Shown here: in pieces, positions 24,057 to 36,099 of the stretch
Numbering within the stretch: the stretch's first letter is position 1
Layout: each line of letters begins with the position of its first letter
DNA from: Sequoia sempervirens
Lineage: Eukaryota; Streptophyta; Pinopsida; Cupressales; Cupressaceae
DNA: 64,000 nucleotides
Assembly (NCBI GenBank): GCA_007258455.2
Contig: VDFB02000003.1
Span: 39,993,986-40,057,985, forward strand
Reading direction: 5' to 3'
The notes under the pieces: generated by a model
What the model was told of the DNA's origin: nothing
The model's input: only the letters and a program-made list of their open reading frames with translations
The model's database searches: none
Translations under genes and position numbers: made by a program

Positions 24057-25914
24057 TCAATAGTTATCTTAAATGGTGCAGAGTCCTTATTAGACTTCTA
24101 CACTTGCTCTCACTAGTCGTTATTTATTGTTACGTTAAAAGACCTGGTCTTCTTGTTTTCATGGGAGAGTCAACAATTTCTTTTAGTTTGTTTATAGTTT
24201 TTGAATAAGTGGACTCTCAAAAACCCTATATAGGGGGGTACTTTTTCAAGAAACCATATAGCTATATATTTGCATAAATTAGATTGAATTTGATATTTTG
24301 TTACATTCTATTCAAAACTCTATGTATGATTGGAATATAATAAAGAATATATTTCAGTTGCATGTTTTCCTGAGCTAAGTAATTGAAGAAGATATTGTGG
24401 GATGCAACAAATCAAGTAGGGGCCACTTGATGCACTAAAAAACCCATGATAGTTAGATGATTAATTAGATTATGCATTGTAGTTTCTAATTTATAGTTTC
24501 CAATTTACATGAAACTGAATGTTATATTGTAATTTCTGAATTGAGACTCCAATTTATATTATGTTCAAATACTATTGAGTGATTATTTGAATTAGGACAT
24601 GCTACAACATAAATAGTCATCAATTATAGTCCATGAATGATAGGCACCTGTAGCAGTTAACAGTAACTAGCAATTGCCTATTCTTTAGATAGGAGTTACT
24701 TTTAGTTAGAAGCTTTTGATAAGTTTACTCATGTTCAATCAACTATACTTAGTCGATATAGTAATTTTAGGATTCTTGAATGAATATATAGTGCTAGCAT
24801 CATCTTAATTCTACAAATCCCTAGTTTAAAATTCAATGAAACCCCTCTTGAACAATAAACAACTTAATTTGGGGATTGGTAGGTTTGTTAAGCCACATGT
24901 ATGATTATCTACATCAATTAATTAGACATTAGGGGAAGCTCTACCATCTTGTTTTATCTTCATACTTGAACCTTTTGTTTATGCCTTGTTTGTTATCCTT
25001 TTTCATGCTGATTTTACCTTCTATATTTTTTTACATGTTTTTTTGCCACTTAGGAGTGTTCTCATTGATACCATCCCTTGTTTCACTTACATTTCCTTTT
25101 ATGCCTATCTATACTATTTTATATACTTGATACATATACCTATGCTTAACTTTCTTGCTTGATTGATCCTTTTATATCTTTTTCACCTTTTCCCATTTTC
25201 TATCCAATTTTAGTTTGGCATTTTTTCTTTCATTTTAACTAAGTCATCCACATGGTCTCACCTATCATTTTTCTTGTTATTTCATTATGATTTTATAGCT
25301 TTGTTTGTTTGTCATGATTGGACTCTTTCTTATCATTTTTTTCTTTGACTTATGCTTTAGTCTTTGACCATTATATATTTCATATTTGATCTCATATTCT
25401 TCTATCTTGATTGTTAAAGATTATGTATTGATCCTACATTGTTATATTATTCTTACTTAGAGTGTACTTTGGACTCATATTAATACATTACACTTTCAAA
25501 CTCACTTATGGAGCTTATATTGACACATCATGCTTATTTAGATTGTACCTATAGGATCTATATTGATATATCTCATCTTTAGAGTTACTTATTGAACCTA
25601 TATTTATATATCATGCTTTTAGAGCATCTTCTTTCTACCATTTGCAATCCTTCAAATTTATCCTTATATTACGGGAATCATACCTTCCCATATCAACTTG
25701 ATCTTACCATGTTATATGTTAAAATTGTAGGCCATCATGCCTTTCCCTTTGCTAGATCTTATGATTTCATAGCTATAATATCACCATGTGTTACTTATAC
25801 ACGTGACATCATACCTTTTATCACACACCATATTTTTCCTACCGTATCCTCTAGGGACTTACATCCCTCCTACACCATTGTGTGCTTGTAATTTAAGATG
25901 TCTTATGGGGAGCA
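24057..25914. other. Intergenic; pyrimidine-rich on the + strand from 24950
   Basis: 24057-24950 shows nothing recognisable. From about 24950 to 25900 the + strand is rich in T and C with loosely repeated phrases such as TTATATTGA and ATCATGCTTTTAGA near 25450-25620. The last bases (TTATGGGGAGCA at 25903-25914) are purine-rich and directly precede an LTR, in the position of a PPT. Confidence 0.45.
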
Positions 25915-26291
25915 TGTTAGAGAAATCATGCATTAGCTAATAATTAATTAATTTTTGATTGATTATTAGTCTAATTCATTTCATGCACTTAAGCTAAACT
26001 TAAGAGTGCTTTTTTATGCTAATTGAAGTGAGATTTTATAATATCATTATGTCTCATCACATAAGATGATGACACTTGCCATGATCTAATCCCTTTATCA
26101 TGTAGGGTTGCTCCTATAAAGCACTCACCCTCATTGTATTATTCTCAAGATCTCCTTGAAGATTCTTGAGGTTCATTCTATAAGTTTTTCTTCTTGATGA
26201 TATAGTAGATTATTGTTTGCATTTCTTTGCATGGAAGGTGTTTTTATTTGTTGTTTGATCCTATGTCTTGTGTTTATTCACAATTCTAACA
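25915..26291 (+). repeat. 5' LTR of E1 (377 bp)
   Basis: TGTTAGAGAAATCATG begins it and AATTCTAACA ends it. A TATA box CTCCTATAAAGCACTC lies at 26111-26126. It aligns with LTR B (29304-31049), the truncated LTR C (34352-34494) and LTR D (36100-36479). It is preceded by a PPT-like tract as well as followed by a PBS. Confidence 0.85.
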
Positions 26292-26307
26292 TAGTATCAA
26301 AGCATGG
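26292..26307 (+). other. PBS of E1
   Basis: TAGTATCAAAGCATGG directly follows the LTR. E2 has TGGTATCAAAGCATGG at the same place. Both resemble the tRNA-Met complement TGGTATCAGAGC. Confidence 0.75.
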
Positions 26308-26756
26308 ATTCAACAAACCCCTTTTCAATTATTGAGTTTTTTCTTCAACTAGGGTTATAGGGCTTCAAATCTAGATTCTCCATTATTTTTTTTGCAATTC
26401 TTGGAGTTAGGTATTTTTTTGTGTATTTTGGCGTGCAAAGGATCTCACCATTGTGTTCAAGAGGTCATTTGAAAAATTTTGACTATAAATTTTCCTATTC
26501 TTTCCATCGGGAGCTTCTAAGGAAATTCTATTAATAGAGGCTTGTTCGATCCCTGTACGACCTCTATATGAAATTTAAAAAAATAAAAAATATATATTGC
26601 AATGTTTATTATGCTAGCTACTAAGATGTGGCCTGGCTAGTGGACCATTGAACACTTAGTGGCAATGGATTAGCCATTGGCCATTAGTGACTTAAGCACC
26701 ATTGAGCTGCCAAGCAATGGGGATTCCTACCATCGCTCAACTGGTGATGGCAGCCT

Positions 26757-27737
26757 GCGATCCCACAATACTGGTTTACAATTTCTGGGAGATCCTGATT
26801 TTTGCTAAAATCACATATTTTTATAAAATATAATGATTTAATCCTTGAAAGTTTCCATTTAAAGGATTTCAATTGAAGAGGGTTTGATCAAACCACCTTA
26901 GATCAAACCCCCTTGGATAGAACCCTACTAGTTTTAAACCATACCTATAACAGAGTCTCCTTTACTCCTATCAAAATGTTGATAAAAAACCACTTTTGAT
27001 TTACCTTTTGGGGGATCAAATGAATTCATTTAAAATTTATTTTTTGTAAGTATGTAGTTCTTATTATAAGCTTCCCAAAAAGCATAATTTTAAATAAATT
27101 TAATTTAATTATTATATTTTTTTATTTCTTGTGAATGTAGGTTTTTCACTGAAAATCAAGCTCTCTATTATGCACATGTGGAAAAATAACAGATTATCAA
27201 AAAAAAATTGAAAAATATTATTGCACTAGATATTGATGTCCTTGATCCAACAAAAAAAAAAAAAGAATTTTGATACATACAAAAAAGTTATGTTTTAGCC
27301 AGTAAATCATGTCTAGATTGTAATTGGTTTGACTTTGAAACTTGATTAAGAAAAAAATTTAAATGAAATGATATGAAACCAATTCCATGCACTAGATATC
27401 GTAGTTAGGAATTTAAATTTGAAAAAAATAGAACTTTATCCTTCATAGAAATTTTTTTATGTGTTATCCAGTAATGTCACTCTTTAAAAATGGTGTTTAC
27501 TGTTAAAAACTAGCTTTCAAAGGAGATGGAAAAAGAAGTGCAAATTGATTCCAAAAATTTTGAAAAAATATATATTTAGAATCTACAGACAAAATGTCAC
27601 AAATCACTAGTTTGCATCATCTTCAAATTCCTCATGGTTTAGCTGCTATAGGTGCCTGAAAGTGAATATTTAGTTAAAAAAATTTAGTTCAATGTCCAAT
27701 TTGGCCAAAAATTGTAAACCAGTATTGTGGGATCACC
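26757..27737 (+). mobile_element. Non-coding TIR element, copy 2, inside E1
   Basis: It begins GCGATCCCACAATACTGG and ends with the inverted CCAGTATTGTGGGATCAC, a nearly perfect inverted repeat of about 28 bp. The interior is colinear with copy 1, including the TTAGCTGCTATAGGTGCC block near 27639. It interrupts E1 relative to E2, so it arrived after E1 or was copied with it. The 140 bases to its left (26617-26756) are also missing from E2 and may be an extra terminal piece. No coding capacity. Confidence 0.78.
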
Positions 27738-29303
27738 TAGCTTGCTCCTAGCCCTCTTATATATATATTTGAATTCCTCCCTAGGGTCACATGGGCGACT
27801 AGTGCCTAGCCCTTGGGGGCCTTAGTTTTTTTATTTTTTTGCAAAATAAGCATAATTGGGAAAATCAACATAACATTTTGCTCGAGTATCAAATTGGGAA
27901 AATGAGATATTGTAAAAAATTTGGTTCCGAGCACTATCCAATGGTCTTATTTTTTTTTTTTTTAAATTACTCTTGGTACATTTTTTTCCTATAAAAGTCA
28001 GATGTGTTGTTTCCACTCCCAAGCTCACAACCTTTTACTCATTTATCTGTTTTTCACAATTCCAACACCATTGGAAAGTATTTTAGAGCTCTTCATAACC
28101 ATCCATGCAATTTTTCCAGATTTTTCTCTAGGTACATCTTATTCAATTTTTTGTGTTTTCACATTCTTGTGAATTACTTAGACGTTTTAGCTCTTGGAAA
28201 CTTCATGTTTGCATGGGATGAGTTGTTTTAGGCGTTTCTACATGTATTTGTAGCTTTCGGTCCTATTTGGGCATTTTGAGAATCTTTTGCATGTGATTTC
28301 TCTTTTGTAGATGCATTGAGATAAAGTGCCATTTTGGTGTATGTTTTTGGGGATTTCGCATAGCTTGTTGTGCCTTTTGTACTCACACTATGATATGAAG
28401 TGTCATGGGTCCAAGTTGTGAGTGAATTTGTTTTTCCATTACACCTTTTTCAAGTGAGTGTTCCTTCAACGACAACATCAAATCATGGTGATTCTTGCCT
28501 CATGCATGTGTGCCTTGTTTGCACACCCTTTTTAGTTGCATATAATCTTTTGTGCATGTTCAGATGTTCTTTCTACATTCATTTCTTGGTGACACATAGT
28601 TTCAATGAACCTTTCTTGGCTCTCCCTTTCCACATTATGGGGGGTTTCTACTATTGGTGTTAATGCTTCCTTGCTTTCATTTTTGGAATGATCTATGTAT
28701 CTAGTTCTTGTTCATATGTACTAGGTAGATGCAGAAGTTGATTACCCATGCATTTTGGTGAGATGGACCATTCACCATATAGATACTCTTACGTTCTTAT
28801 TTCTAGAGGTGACCTTCTAATTTCATTTGATCAATGTTCTTTAGACTATTGGTACCTGTTCCATTTGTATCTTAGATTTCTAGATGTTTACTTTTGGTTG
28901 CATTTGATTCAAGTAGTGTCGTTGGGGCATCCATGCAAATTATATTGTCTTCTTGATCCTAATCATCATCTTTTTTAGAGGAAGTTCTTTATTTTAACAC
29001 TAAATTTGTCATCATTTGACAATAGTCTACAGCTTCTCTGTACTTGTGTGATGTTCTTCATGTTCCTATTCTTTTTGGGATATTGTTTTGGAGGCTTTTC
29101 ACTCCTTCATCCGCCTTTCTCTCTTTTGGAGAGGATTTTTCCCATGATGTTTTCTCCCTTTTTCTCCAATTGTGAGAGATTAGATTGTTTGGACAATGGT
29201 ACCTCATCAAGCCTTTTTTTTGGGACCCATCATTCATTCTTTCTTTTTATGCATTGTATTTTTAGGGTTATTAGCTACTCTCTAAGTTCATCTTAAGGGG
29301 CGG
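27738..29303 (+). other. E1 interior, non-coding
   Basis: T-rich on the + strand. Colinear landmarks with E2 include GGTCACATGGGCGAC (27785, 34685), GGTTCCGAGCACTATCCAATG (27924, 34820), TTAGATGTGTTGTTT-like words, CATTATGGGG (28632, 35427), TTTGGAGAGGA (29124, 35917) and AAGTTCATCTTAAGGGG before the right LTR. Frames of 75-96 codons lie here, but their protein sequences are not kept in step between E1 and E2, so I do not call genes. The tract 29294-29303 is the PPT. Confidence 0.65.
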
Positions 29304-29612
29304 TGTTAGAGTAATCATATAAGCTAATAATTAATTAATATTTAATTGATTATTAGTCTAATCCATTTCATGCACTTAAGCTAAACTTAGGGGTACTTTT
29401 TTATGTTAACTGAAGTGATAATTTATTAGATTATTATGTCTCATCACATGGAATGATGACACTTGTCATGATCTAATCCGTTTATTGCTCCTATAAAGCA
29501 CTCACCCTCATTGTATTATTCTCAAGATCTCCTTGAAGATTCTTGAGGTTCATTCTGTAAGTTTTTCTTGTTGATGATATAGCAAATTGTTGTTTGCAAC
29601 TATCTTTGTATG

Positions 29613-30988
29613 TGTGATAGAGCGGAAATACTTGTTAGAATATGAGCAGCAAGCAAAAGAGTGTAAATAACAACTATGAACACCCTACACCTCAAGATTA
29701 GCCTAGTTGGATTCAAAACAAAATAAAAACAACAAATAGAGTGGATTCACCTTGTCTTGAATTGATCCTTTGGTTGGCCCTTCAATCTTTGATGTTGTAT
29801 GCTCCTTTAGTGGCAAGAGATGTAAGCTATGAGATAAGATGGGGATGGAAAATGAGTGAAAATGGATGCAAGCATGAGAATTTGGCTAAGGATGGCTCAA
29901 GAGAAAATTTTGCAAGAGTTTGGCTAGCATAAATAATGTCTTCCTAAAATGAGAGAAAAAAGGGGGTATTTATAGAGAATTCAAAATTCTCTAGAGAAAT
30001 GGACGGTTAGGATTAAACCAACAAGGCCAAGATGTAGGGCTATGGTGAGTTGAGAACTCACAAGCCCTCACATCTTGACATGTGGCATGTGAAGTGGCTT
30101 GAAAAGGATGATGTGTATATGAGTTGGAAGGAGAGTACATGACATGGAGGTACTACATAGTACCTTGGGATTGAGAAACGATCTCTTCATAAAGGAGGTC
30201 TTTGTCTCCATGTGGGTGAAAGGACATGTGAGGAATTAAAAATTCCTCAAATATCCACATGGGGATGAGAGAAGGAATTTAAAATTCCTTGAAATGCATT
30301 GAGAGATTAAATGTGAATTAAAAATTCACATGGGGAATGAAGTGTCTTTTCCAAAAGGAGAAAGCCTTTAATAAGGTTGACTTATGACACATTCCATAAA
30401 TGACATCGGGATTAGGTTGACCTAATTAAGTGATTAAGGTTGTGCAAGTACTTGATTAAACAAATTAATGACAAATTAAAGGCAAGTGGGGGATTAAGGG
30501 AAGAGTTCACATGTGACTTGATGTGACAAGTCAAAGATCACATGGGGAAGAGAAAAATGAATTTAATATTCCTTGAAAGGATAAAATGAATTAAAAATTC
30601 TTTGAGAGGTTGATTAGGCTAGTTAATGAAGGATTAGAGGAGGGTTAGGTGGCTAAGAGAGATTATAGGCCAACTTGCAAAAGTTGGAGGATGTGACATA
30701 TCCTAATCAAGGATTAGACATGTGCACATCCCTAATGATGAGATTAAGAGAATAATTAGGATTAAAAAAGGGATGTGACATGTGAGGAATTAAATAAATG
30801 TCATTTGATAAAAAAAAGGATTAAAGAGCCAAGGTATTTATTTATTAATTAAATACCTTAGGGATTTGGCAGAATTAAGGATATTAATTAAATAATAGCA
30901 ATATTACTTAATTAATGCAAATAAGGGGATGCTTAGACGAAAGGGGATAAATTTGGATAAAGTAAGTGTCCAAATTTAGGTGTCTATA
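29613..30988 (-). mobile_element. Solo LTR (1376 bp) nested in the E1 3' LTR
   Basis: Perfect GTATG copies at 29608-29612 and 30989-30993 flank the insertion. On the - strand it starts TATAGACACCTAAATTTGG and ends CGCTCTATCACA; plant Ty3/gypsy LTRs often start TGTAGACACC, so the second base has probably mutated from G. A TATA box (CTATAAATACC on the - strand) at about 29964-29974 agrees with this orientation and makes 30988-29975 a U3 of about 1 kb. No coding sequence or second LTR is present, as expected after LTR-LTR recombination. The 63-codon + frame at 29741-29932 is most likely fortuitous. Confidence 0.8.
29974..30859. repeat. Series of short perfect inverted repeats in the solo LTR U3
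   Basis: Four perfect dyads share the core GAATT-nnn-AATTC but differ in outer arms: 29974-29992 (AGAGAATT), 30229-30249 (TGAGGAATT), 30272-30290 (AAGGAATT) and 30311-30331 (ATGTGAATT). Each has 8-9 bp arms and a 3-base spacer rich in A. Weaker cores occur near 30560-30600. A larger one with 10-bp arms (AAGGTATTTA) and a 9-base spacer lies at 30831-30859. Each outer arm change is matched on the opposite arm. The first dyad abuts the TATA box. Confidence 0.8.
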
Positions 30989-31049
30989 GTATGAATGTGT
31001 TTTTGTTTGTTTTTAATCCTGCATCTCATGTTTATTCATAATTGTAACA

Positions 31050-31818
31050 AAGTATATGTTGCTATAGTTCCCTATATTACCACTTTTTTCTTTTCATTTT
31101 TTGAGTAACTTACCTTCCTTGATGATATCTCCAACATATATGTTCTTACTATGTTTTATAATTCTATATGTTTACATGTGTTTCAGATGATATATTCATT
31201 ATTACTATTACTTCACATAATTACATGTTTACATTCCTATATTTAGAGATTACCTTTTCTTTCATGTACAATGTTTCCTTTGCTTAAATTCCTTGCATTC
31301 TTTGGATAAAACAAATCAAAAGTGGGGGATCTATTGTATTTAATGTTCTCATGTTGATTTTTTAGATAGTGACAGGTGCTACAAAGACTCACAATTGTTC
31401 CTAGAAAAATAATTCTCACATGACATTCCTTGAGATCCATGCACCTTTTCATCCTATAAATACCATGTGACACACATCATTATCATCTTCCAAGCAAGAA
31501 TAACTTTCCTAACTTTACTCATTTCTATTGTTCCTATTTTCTAGATAGTTGGAAAGTTCCTATTTTGTATGTAATCTTTACATGTGAGACAAAATATAAT
31601 CATTGCACACTTCTCCCTTGTTTTGTAGGATCCATGGAGAGTGCATATTTAAGGACATATTACTATTATAACTCCTTGTAATGTCCTTTAATTTATATGG
31701 ACCTCTTCTCATATCCTTTGATGTTTGAGTATTTACTTTACGTACATGCTTGTGAGTGCTCCATGCTTTAAGATGCATGAACAATTAAAATTTACATGCA
31801 CCTCAAAGTGGGGGAAAA
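31050..31818. other. Intergenic with PPT-like tracts, no gene
   Basis: Two GTGGGGGA purine tracts (AAAGTGGGGGATC near 31319 and CAAAGTGGGGGAAAA at 31804-31818) and a TATA-like CCTATAAATACC near 31454 hint at an LTR-type remnant, but no boundary pair could be fixed. Frames at 31243-31473 and 31578-31784 are not recognised. Confidence 0.4.
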
Positions 31819-32088
31819 TGTAATGGTGAAATTAATTAAAAATAAAGCTTAATTTTTAATACATAATATAATAAGAAATTTTTTCTCTACATTTGATTCA
31901 ATAGCACACGTTACATATTTATAGGATTTTCACATCCTATATTATATGAGGGTTGTTATACCTTCTATAACAACTTAATATACTATTTGTTAAAAAAATT
32001 ATAATACAAAAAAGTAAACCATAACCAATTAACAAATATTTATTGTATCACACACTAAAAAACCTATGGGAATGATGTATTCCCAACA
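31819..32088. repeat. Candidate LTR, 270 bp, orientation unclear
   Basis: It is bounded by TGTAATGGTG and ATTCCCAACA, that is TG...CA on either strand (TGTTGGGAAT on the -, a common copia LTR start). A CCTATAAATATG box lies on the - strand at 31914-31925. Purine tracts flank both ends: AAGTGGGGGAAAA on the left (+ strand) and AACAAGGGGG on the right (- strand). No target duplication or second copy is seen. Confidence 0.5.
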
Positions 32089-32939
32089 CCCCCTTGTTAC
32101 ATCATTCTCCAAAAAGGGATAGGTGGACTAACTAAACTCAATGGACATGTTTAGCAATTCACCAAAAACGTAAGGTAAGATTAGGGACATACATATCTAC
32201 TCATGAAAATAATAGTGGAATTCATCACACTATGCTTCTTTAGTAGGAATAAACATAATAATTTCTATCGAAGGATAGGGGGTTGATGCAAGAAGTTGGG
32301 TCCACAAAAAGCTCAAAAAGTGGAAGTGTTTTTCCTGTTTTTCAAAATTTGTCACACTTGGATTAAAAATTTGAAGCACTTACACATTGAATCTTAAAAA
32401 AGTCAATAATATGAAATTTAGTATTTTGAATCTAGTTTTCAAATATGTAATTTATTCTAATACCCAGATGATACAAATCAATTTTTAATAGGCATGTATA
32501 AAAACCACTTTTTAAAAGTCACTTTTTTTACCATACCATGCACATATATGGACAACATAATTTGACCTAAATAAAAGTATTTTTCTAATTCCTTTTGGGG
32601 AGAGATATGTAACAACCTGAAGATTGATGAGGATATTCTTTTGTAATTTTTTTTTAATATATATTTTTAGTGATTTTTATTGGCCCTGATTGTTTTTAAA
32701 AATCAATGTGTACGAACACCATAATTTGACCTAAACTAATCATTTTTTGATTTTTTTCATTGTGTAGAGAATTCTCTGAATATTGATGTCATGTAATTTT
32801 TTTTTGCAACAAATGTCTATGGATTGGAAAAAGTAAGTATATCAATTCAATTTTATAGAGGTTTAACATGCATGATTGCATACTATTTTGTGTGCATGTT
32901 ACAATGGGAAAAAATTTCTATTATATATTATCCTACATC
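32089..32939. other. Intergenic, with a short internal duplication
   Basis: No gene. ATAATTTGACCTAAA occurs near 32556 and 32721, each followed about 80 bases later by a T-run after TTTGTAA or ATGTAA, suggesting an imperfect ~165-bp tandem duplication (about 32545-32810). Confidence 0.4.
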
Positions 32940-33661
32940 CCCTTCAGATGGAAGATGAGAAGAGTTTCTTACTAGAGTGTATTTGGAAGATTAATGTATA
33001 CTATGATCTATACTAGACCAAACATTTCCGAAGTAGTGAGAGTACTCAATAGATATATGTCTAATATAGGTAGTATTTATTGTGGCAATTAAAATAGCCT
33101 TCAAATGTTTATGGTGAACCTCAATAATTCCTTGCACGTTTTCATGGTATAGGAAACAAGATTTCCTTGAATATTTATGTTTATGTTGATTTAGACTATG
33201 CAAGTGATGTCAATAACAAAATATCCACTCATGCATACATTTTTATTCTATTTGGTGATGATATAAGTTGGATGAGTAAGTGATAGGTTGTAGCTATTTT
33301 TCCCACTATAGAGGTAGAGTATATGGTAGAAAATCATACTTGTAAATAAGACATTTGAATTCAGTTAAGAGATTGTGTTTAGACATTAGGTTAAAATAAG
33401 GTACAATTACAATTTATTGTAGTAGTCAGAGTATGATCTACCTAATAAAGAACCTAACCTTTTATGCCAGGACCAAATATAGATGTTCATTATCATTTTT
33501 TGAGAGACATGGTTAAGGATGACATGGTGAATATTATATATGCAAAGACCAAATTCATGAGCATAGAGAAGTTTACGTGGTGTTCAAAGTCTATGGACCT
33601 CTTGGATCCTAGTGGTCGATTCTATAATGCTATGTTATCCCTAACTCTTGCAATGTATTGA
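32940..33661 (+). pseudogene. Ty1/copia RT end and RNase H
   Basis: Broken + frames encode the end of copia RT (MIYTRPNISEVVRVLNRYMS near 32995-33055) and the RNase H (YVDLDYASDVNNKIST near 33180-33225, DDISWMSK, then TITIYCSSQSMIYLIKN near 33400-33445, TKYR, DVHYHFLRDMV at 33480). The catalytic core keeps Asp in YVDLDYA; the DSQS motif has Ser for Asp. A PPT and LTR follow directly, so this is the 3' end of a copia element whose 5' part is missing. Confidence 0.85.
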
Positions 33662-33663
33662 AC

Positions 33664-34226
33664 AAGTGGGGGAATGTTGGGAATATATATTAAAGTGGTT
33701 AGATAAATACATTTAAATATTTCATCTTAGAAATAAATATTGTAACTTTTTTTTATTAGTTTCAACCAACCTTCACCTATATTTTAATCTATAAATACCT
33801 CTTTTAATTTAATGTCCATTTAAATATATTTTAGTGAATGTTAGATTATAAAAAAACAAACCTTATATATTTATCCTAATAAAATATATTATAATTAAAT
33901 AAATAATAAATAAATTTGTAATTAAATTGAATATTAGATCTTATTGTCAATAGAGATAAAATTTACATACCCTTAATTTTTTCACGAATCTTACACCACT
34001 TTAAATTTATATTATAAGTACATAGTGCTAAGACATAATTATGATCAACTTAATATACTCACTAACCTCATATTTTATTTATCACTAATAAATATCACTT
34101 TATCTTTGCTCAAGTCAATATTTTCTCTCAAATTAACACTTTCTTTACTTAGGTCAAGGCCTCCCTTGTAACCTTGCTTCTCTCAATTAAAAATTAAAAT
34201 AATCTAGTTAAAGCAGTAACCCTACA
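33664..34226 (+). repeat. PPT and probable 3' LTR of the copia remnant
   Basis: AAGTGGGGGAA (33664-33674) is followed by TGTTGGGAATATATATT, a typical copia LTR start, just 14 bases after the last RNase H frame. A TATA-like ATCTATAAATACCTC lies near 33788. The right end is taken at CCCTACA (34226), the first plausible CA end, but no 5' LTR is available to prove it. Confidence 0.6.
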
Positions 34227-34351
34227 AATAAATTATATGGGATGTGGGTCTTATTGGTGACTAGAGTTGTAGGTCCCAACTCCCTAGAGCTTGATCTCAA
34301 TCCAAGCACTAGGGGTGTCAAACAATTCATGATGTCTATAACATTCATGAT

Positions 34352-34494
34352 ATCCTTGAAGACTCTTAAGGTTCATTATGTTAGTATTTTCTTGTTGAGG
34401 ATATAGAAAATCATTATCTGCAACTCTCTTTGTGTGGGAGGTGTTTGTGTTCATTGTTTGATCCCACGTCTCGTGTTTATTCATAATTCTAACA
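34352..34494 (+). repeat. Truncated 5' LTR of E2
   Basis: From ATCCTTGAAGACTCTTAAGG to AATTCTAACA it aligns with the last 143 bp of LTR D. The first 235 bp, with the TATA box, are absent; the sequence to the left is unrelated. Confidence 0.8.
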
Positions 34495-34510
34495 TGGTAT
34501 CAAAGCATGG
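34495..34510 (+). other. PBS of E2
   Basis: TGGTATCAAAGCATGG starts at the base after the LTR and is close to the tRNA-Met complement TGGTATCAGAGC. Confidence 0.8.
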
Positions 34511-36099
34511 ATTCAACAAACTCCATTTTTGAGTTTTTTTCTCAACTAGAGTTATAGGAGCAAATCTGGAAACTTCATTATTTTTTTTGCAATTTTTGGA
34601 GTTGGGCAAATTTTTAGTCCACGAATGTACTATATGACACTTCTTTTTTAAATTATTATTATTTTTAAAAGCCTTATGCCCTAGGATCACATGGGTGACC
34701 AACACCCCACCCCTGGGGGGCTTTGTTTTATTTTTTTTACAATTTTAGCAAGATTGGGAAAATCGTGATCTTTTCGCTCAATTACCAAAATTAGAAAAAT
34801 GAGATATCATCAAAAAGTTGGTTCCGAGCACTATCCAATGGTGCTAGTTTTTTCTGAAATTTTACTTTTGGTACATTTTATCACCTATCAAAGTTAGATG
34901 TGTTGTTTTCACTCTCGAGCTCACAAATTTTGACTCGTTTCTCTATATTTTTGTGATTCAAATAGTGTTAAAAAGGTATTTCAAAGATCTTCACATATGT
35001 TAATGCAAATTTTCTAGACTTTTCTCTAGGTACATTTTACATTTTTTGTGTTTTCATATTTTTATGAATTACTTGGATGTTTTAGCTCTTGGAAACTTTA
35101 TGTTTATGTGGGATAACATTTTTTAGGTTGTTCTACATGTATTTCCAACATTCTGTCCTATTTGGGCATTTTGAGTATATGTTGCATGCAATTTATCTTT
35201 TATAAACACACAAAGAGAGTTATAAAGTGTCATGGGTGGGTTGCGAGTGCCTTTATTTTTCCATCACACCTTCCTAGTGATTCTTTCTTCATGCATGTGT
35301 GCCTTGTTTGTACACCATTTTTATTTTGTAGGTAATTTCATGTGCACATTAAATTATTCTTTGTTCTCCTACATGCACTTCTTGGTGACACAATTTCAAT
35401 GGACCTGCCATGGTTTTCCCTTTTCACATTATGGGGGGTTTCTATTATTGGTGTTAATGCTTCCTTGGTTTCATTTTTTGGAGTGATCTATGTATCTAGT
35501 TCTTGTTCTTTTGTACTAGGAGGATGCAGCGATTGGTTACCCATGAATTTCAGTGAGATGGAGCATTTACCAATATGGACACTCTTGCATTCCTATTTCT
35601 AGAGGTGACCTAATTTCACTTGATTAGTGTTCTTCAGGGTATTGGTACCCATGCCATTTGTATCTTTGAGTTCCAAATGTTTTCCTTTGTTTTCCATTTG
35701 ATTCAAGTTGTGTCATTGAGGGAACACATGCAAATTATTGTCTTCTTGATCCTAATCATTATCTATTTTAGAGGAGGTTCTTGCTTTCAACACTATATCA
35801 GTCATCATTTGTCCATTATCTATAACTTCTTCATTCTTGTGTGATGCTCTTCATGTTCCTATTCTTTTTGGGACACTATTTTGGAGGCTTCTTAGTCCTT
35901 CATTCACATTTCTCTCTTTTGGAGAGGAGTTTTTCCCACGAGGTTTTCTCATTTTTTCTCTAGTTGTGAGAAATTAGATTGTTTGTGCATGGGTATCTCA
36001 TTAGGCCTTGTTTGTCGAGACCCATCATGCATTCTTTTATTTTTTATGCATTCACTTTTTAGGGTTTTTAGCTACTCCCTAAGTTCATCTTAAGGGGGG

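Larger units (their letters stand above)
25915..31049 (+). mobile_element. Non-coding LTR element E1 with two nested insertions
   Basis: LTRs at 25915-26291 and 29304-31049 (about 365 bp once the nested solo LTR and its target copy are removed) share TGTTAGAG starts and TAACA ends. A tRNA-Met-type PBS follows the left LTR and a PPT (TTAAGGGGCGG) precedes the right one. The interior, minus the TIR element, is about 2 kb and contains no gag, protease, RT or integrase frame. It aligns in blocks with the interior of E2 (34495-36099). Flanks GAGCA and AAGTA are at best a decayed target duplication. By structure it is a non-autonomous LTR element; copia-type priming is inferred from the PBS. Confidence 0.78.
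29304..31049 (+). repeat. 3' LTR of E1, split by a solo LTR
   Basis: TGTTAGAGTAATCATA at 29304 to ATTGTAACA at 31049. Homology to LTRs A and D runs from 29304 to 29612 and resumes at 30989. The 1376 bases between, plus one GTATG copy, are absent from the other LTRs. Its TATA box (CTCCTATAAAGCACTC) is near 29490. Confidence 0.85.

Noticed and set aside
28004..29296. Four consecutive + strand frames of 75-96 codons in E1
   Set aside because: E2 has the homologous DNA, but the frames are shifted and interrupted; no conserved protein, so T-rich chance frames.
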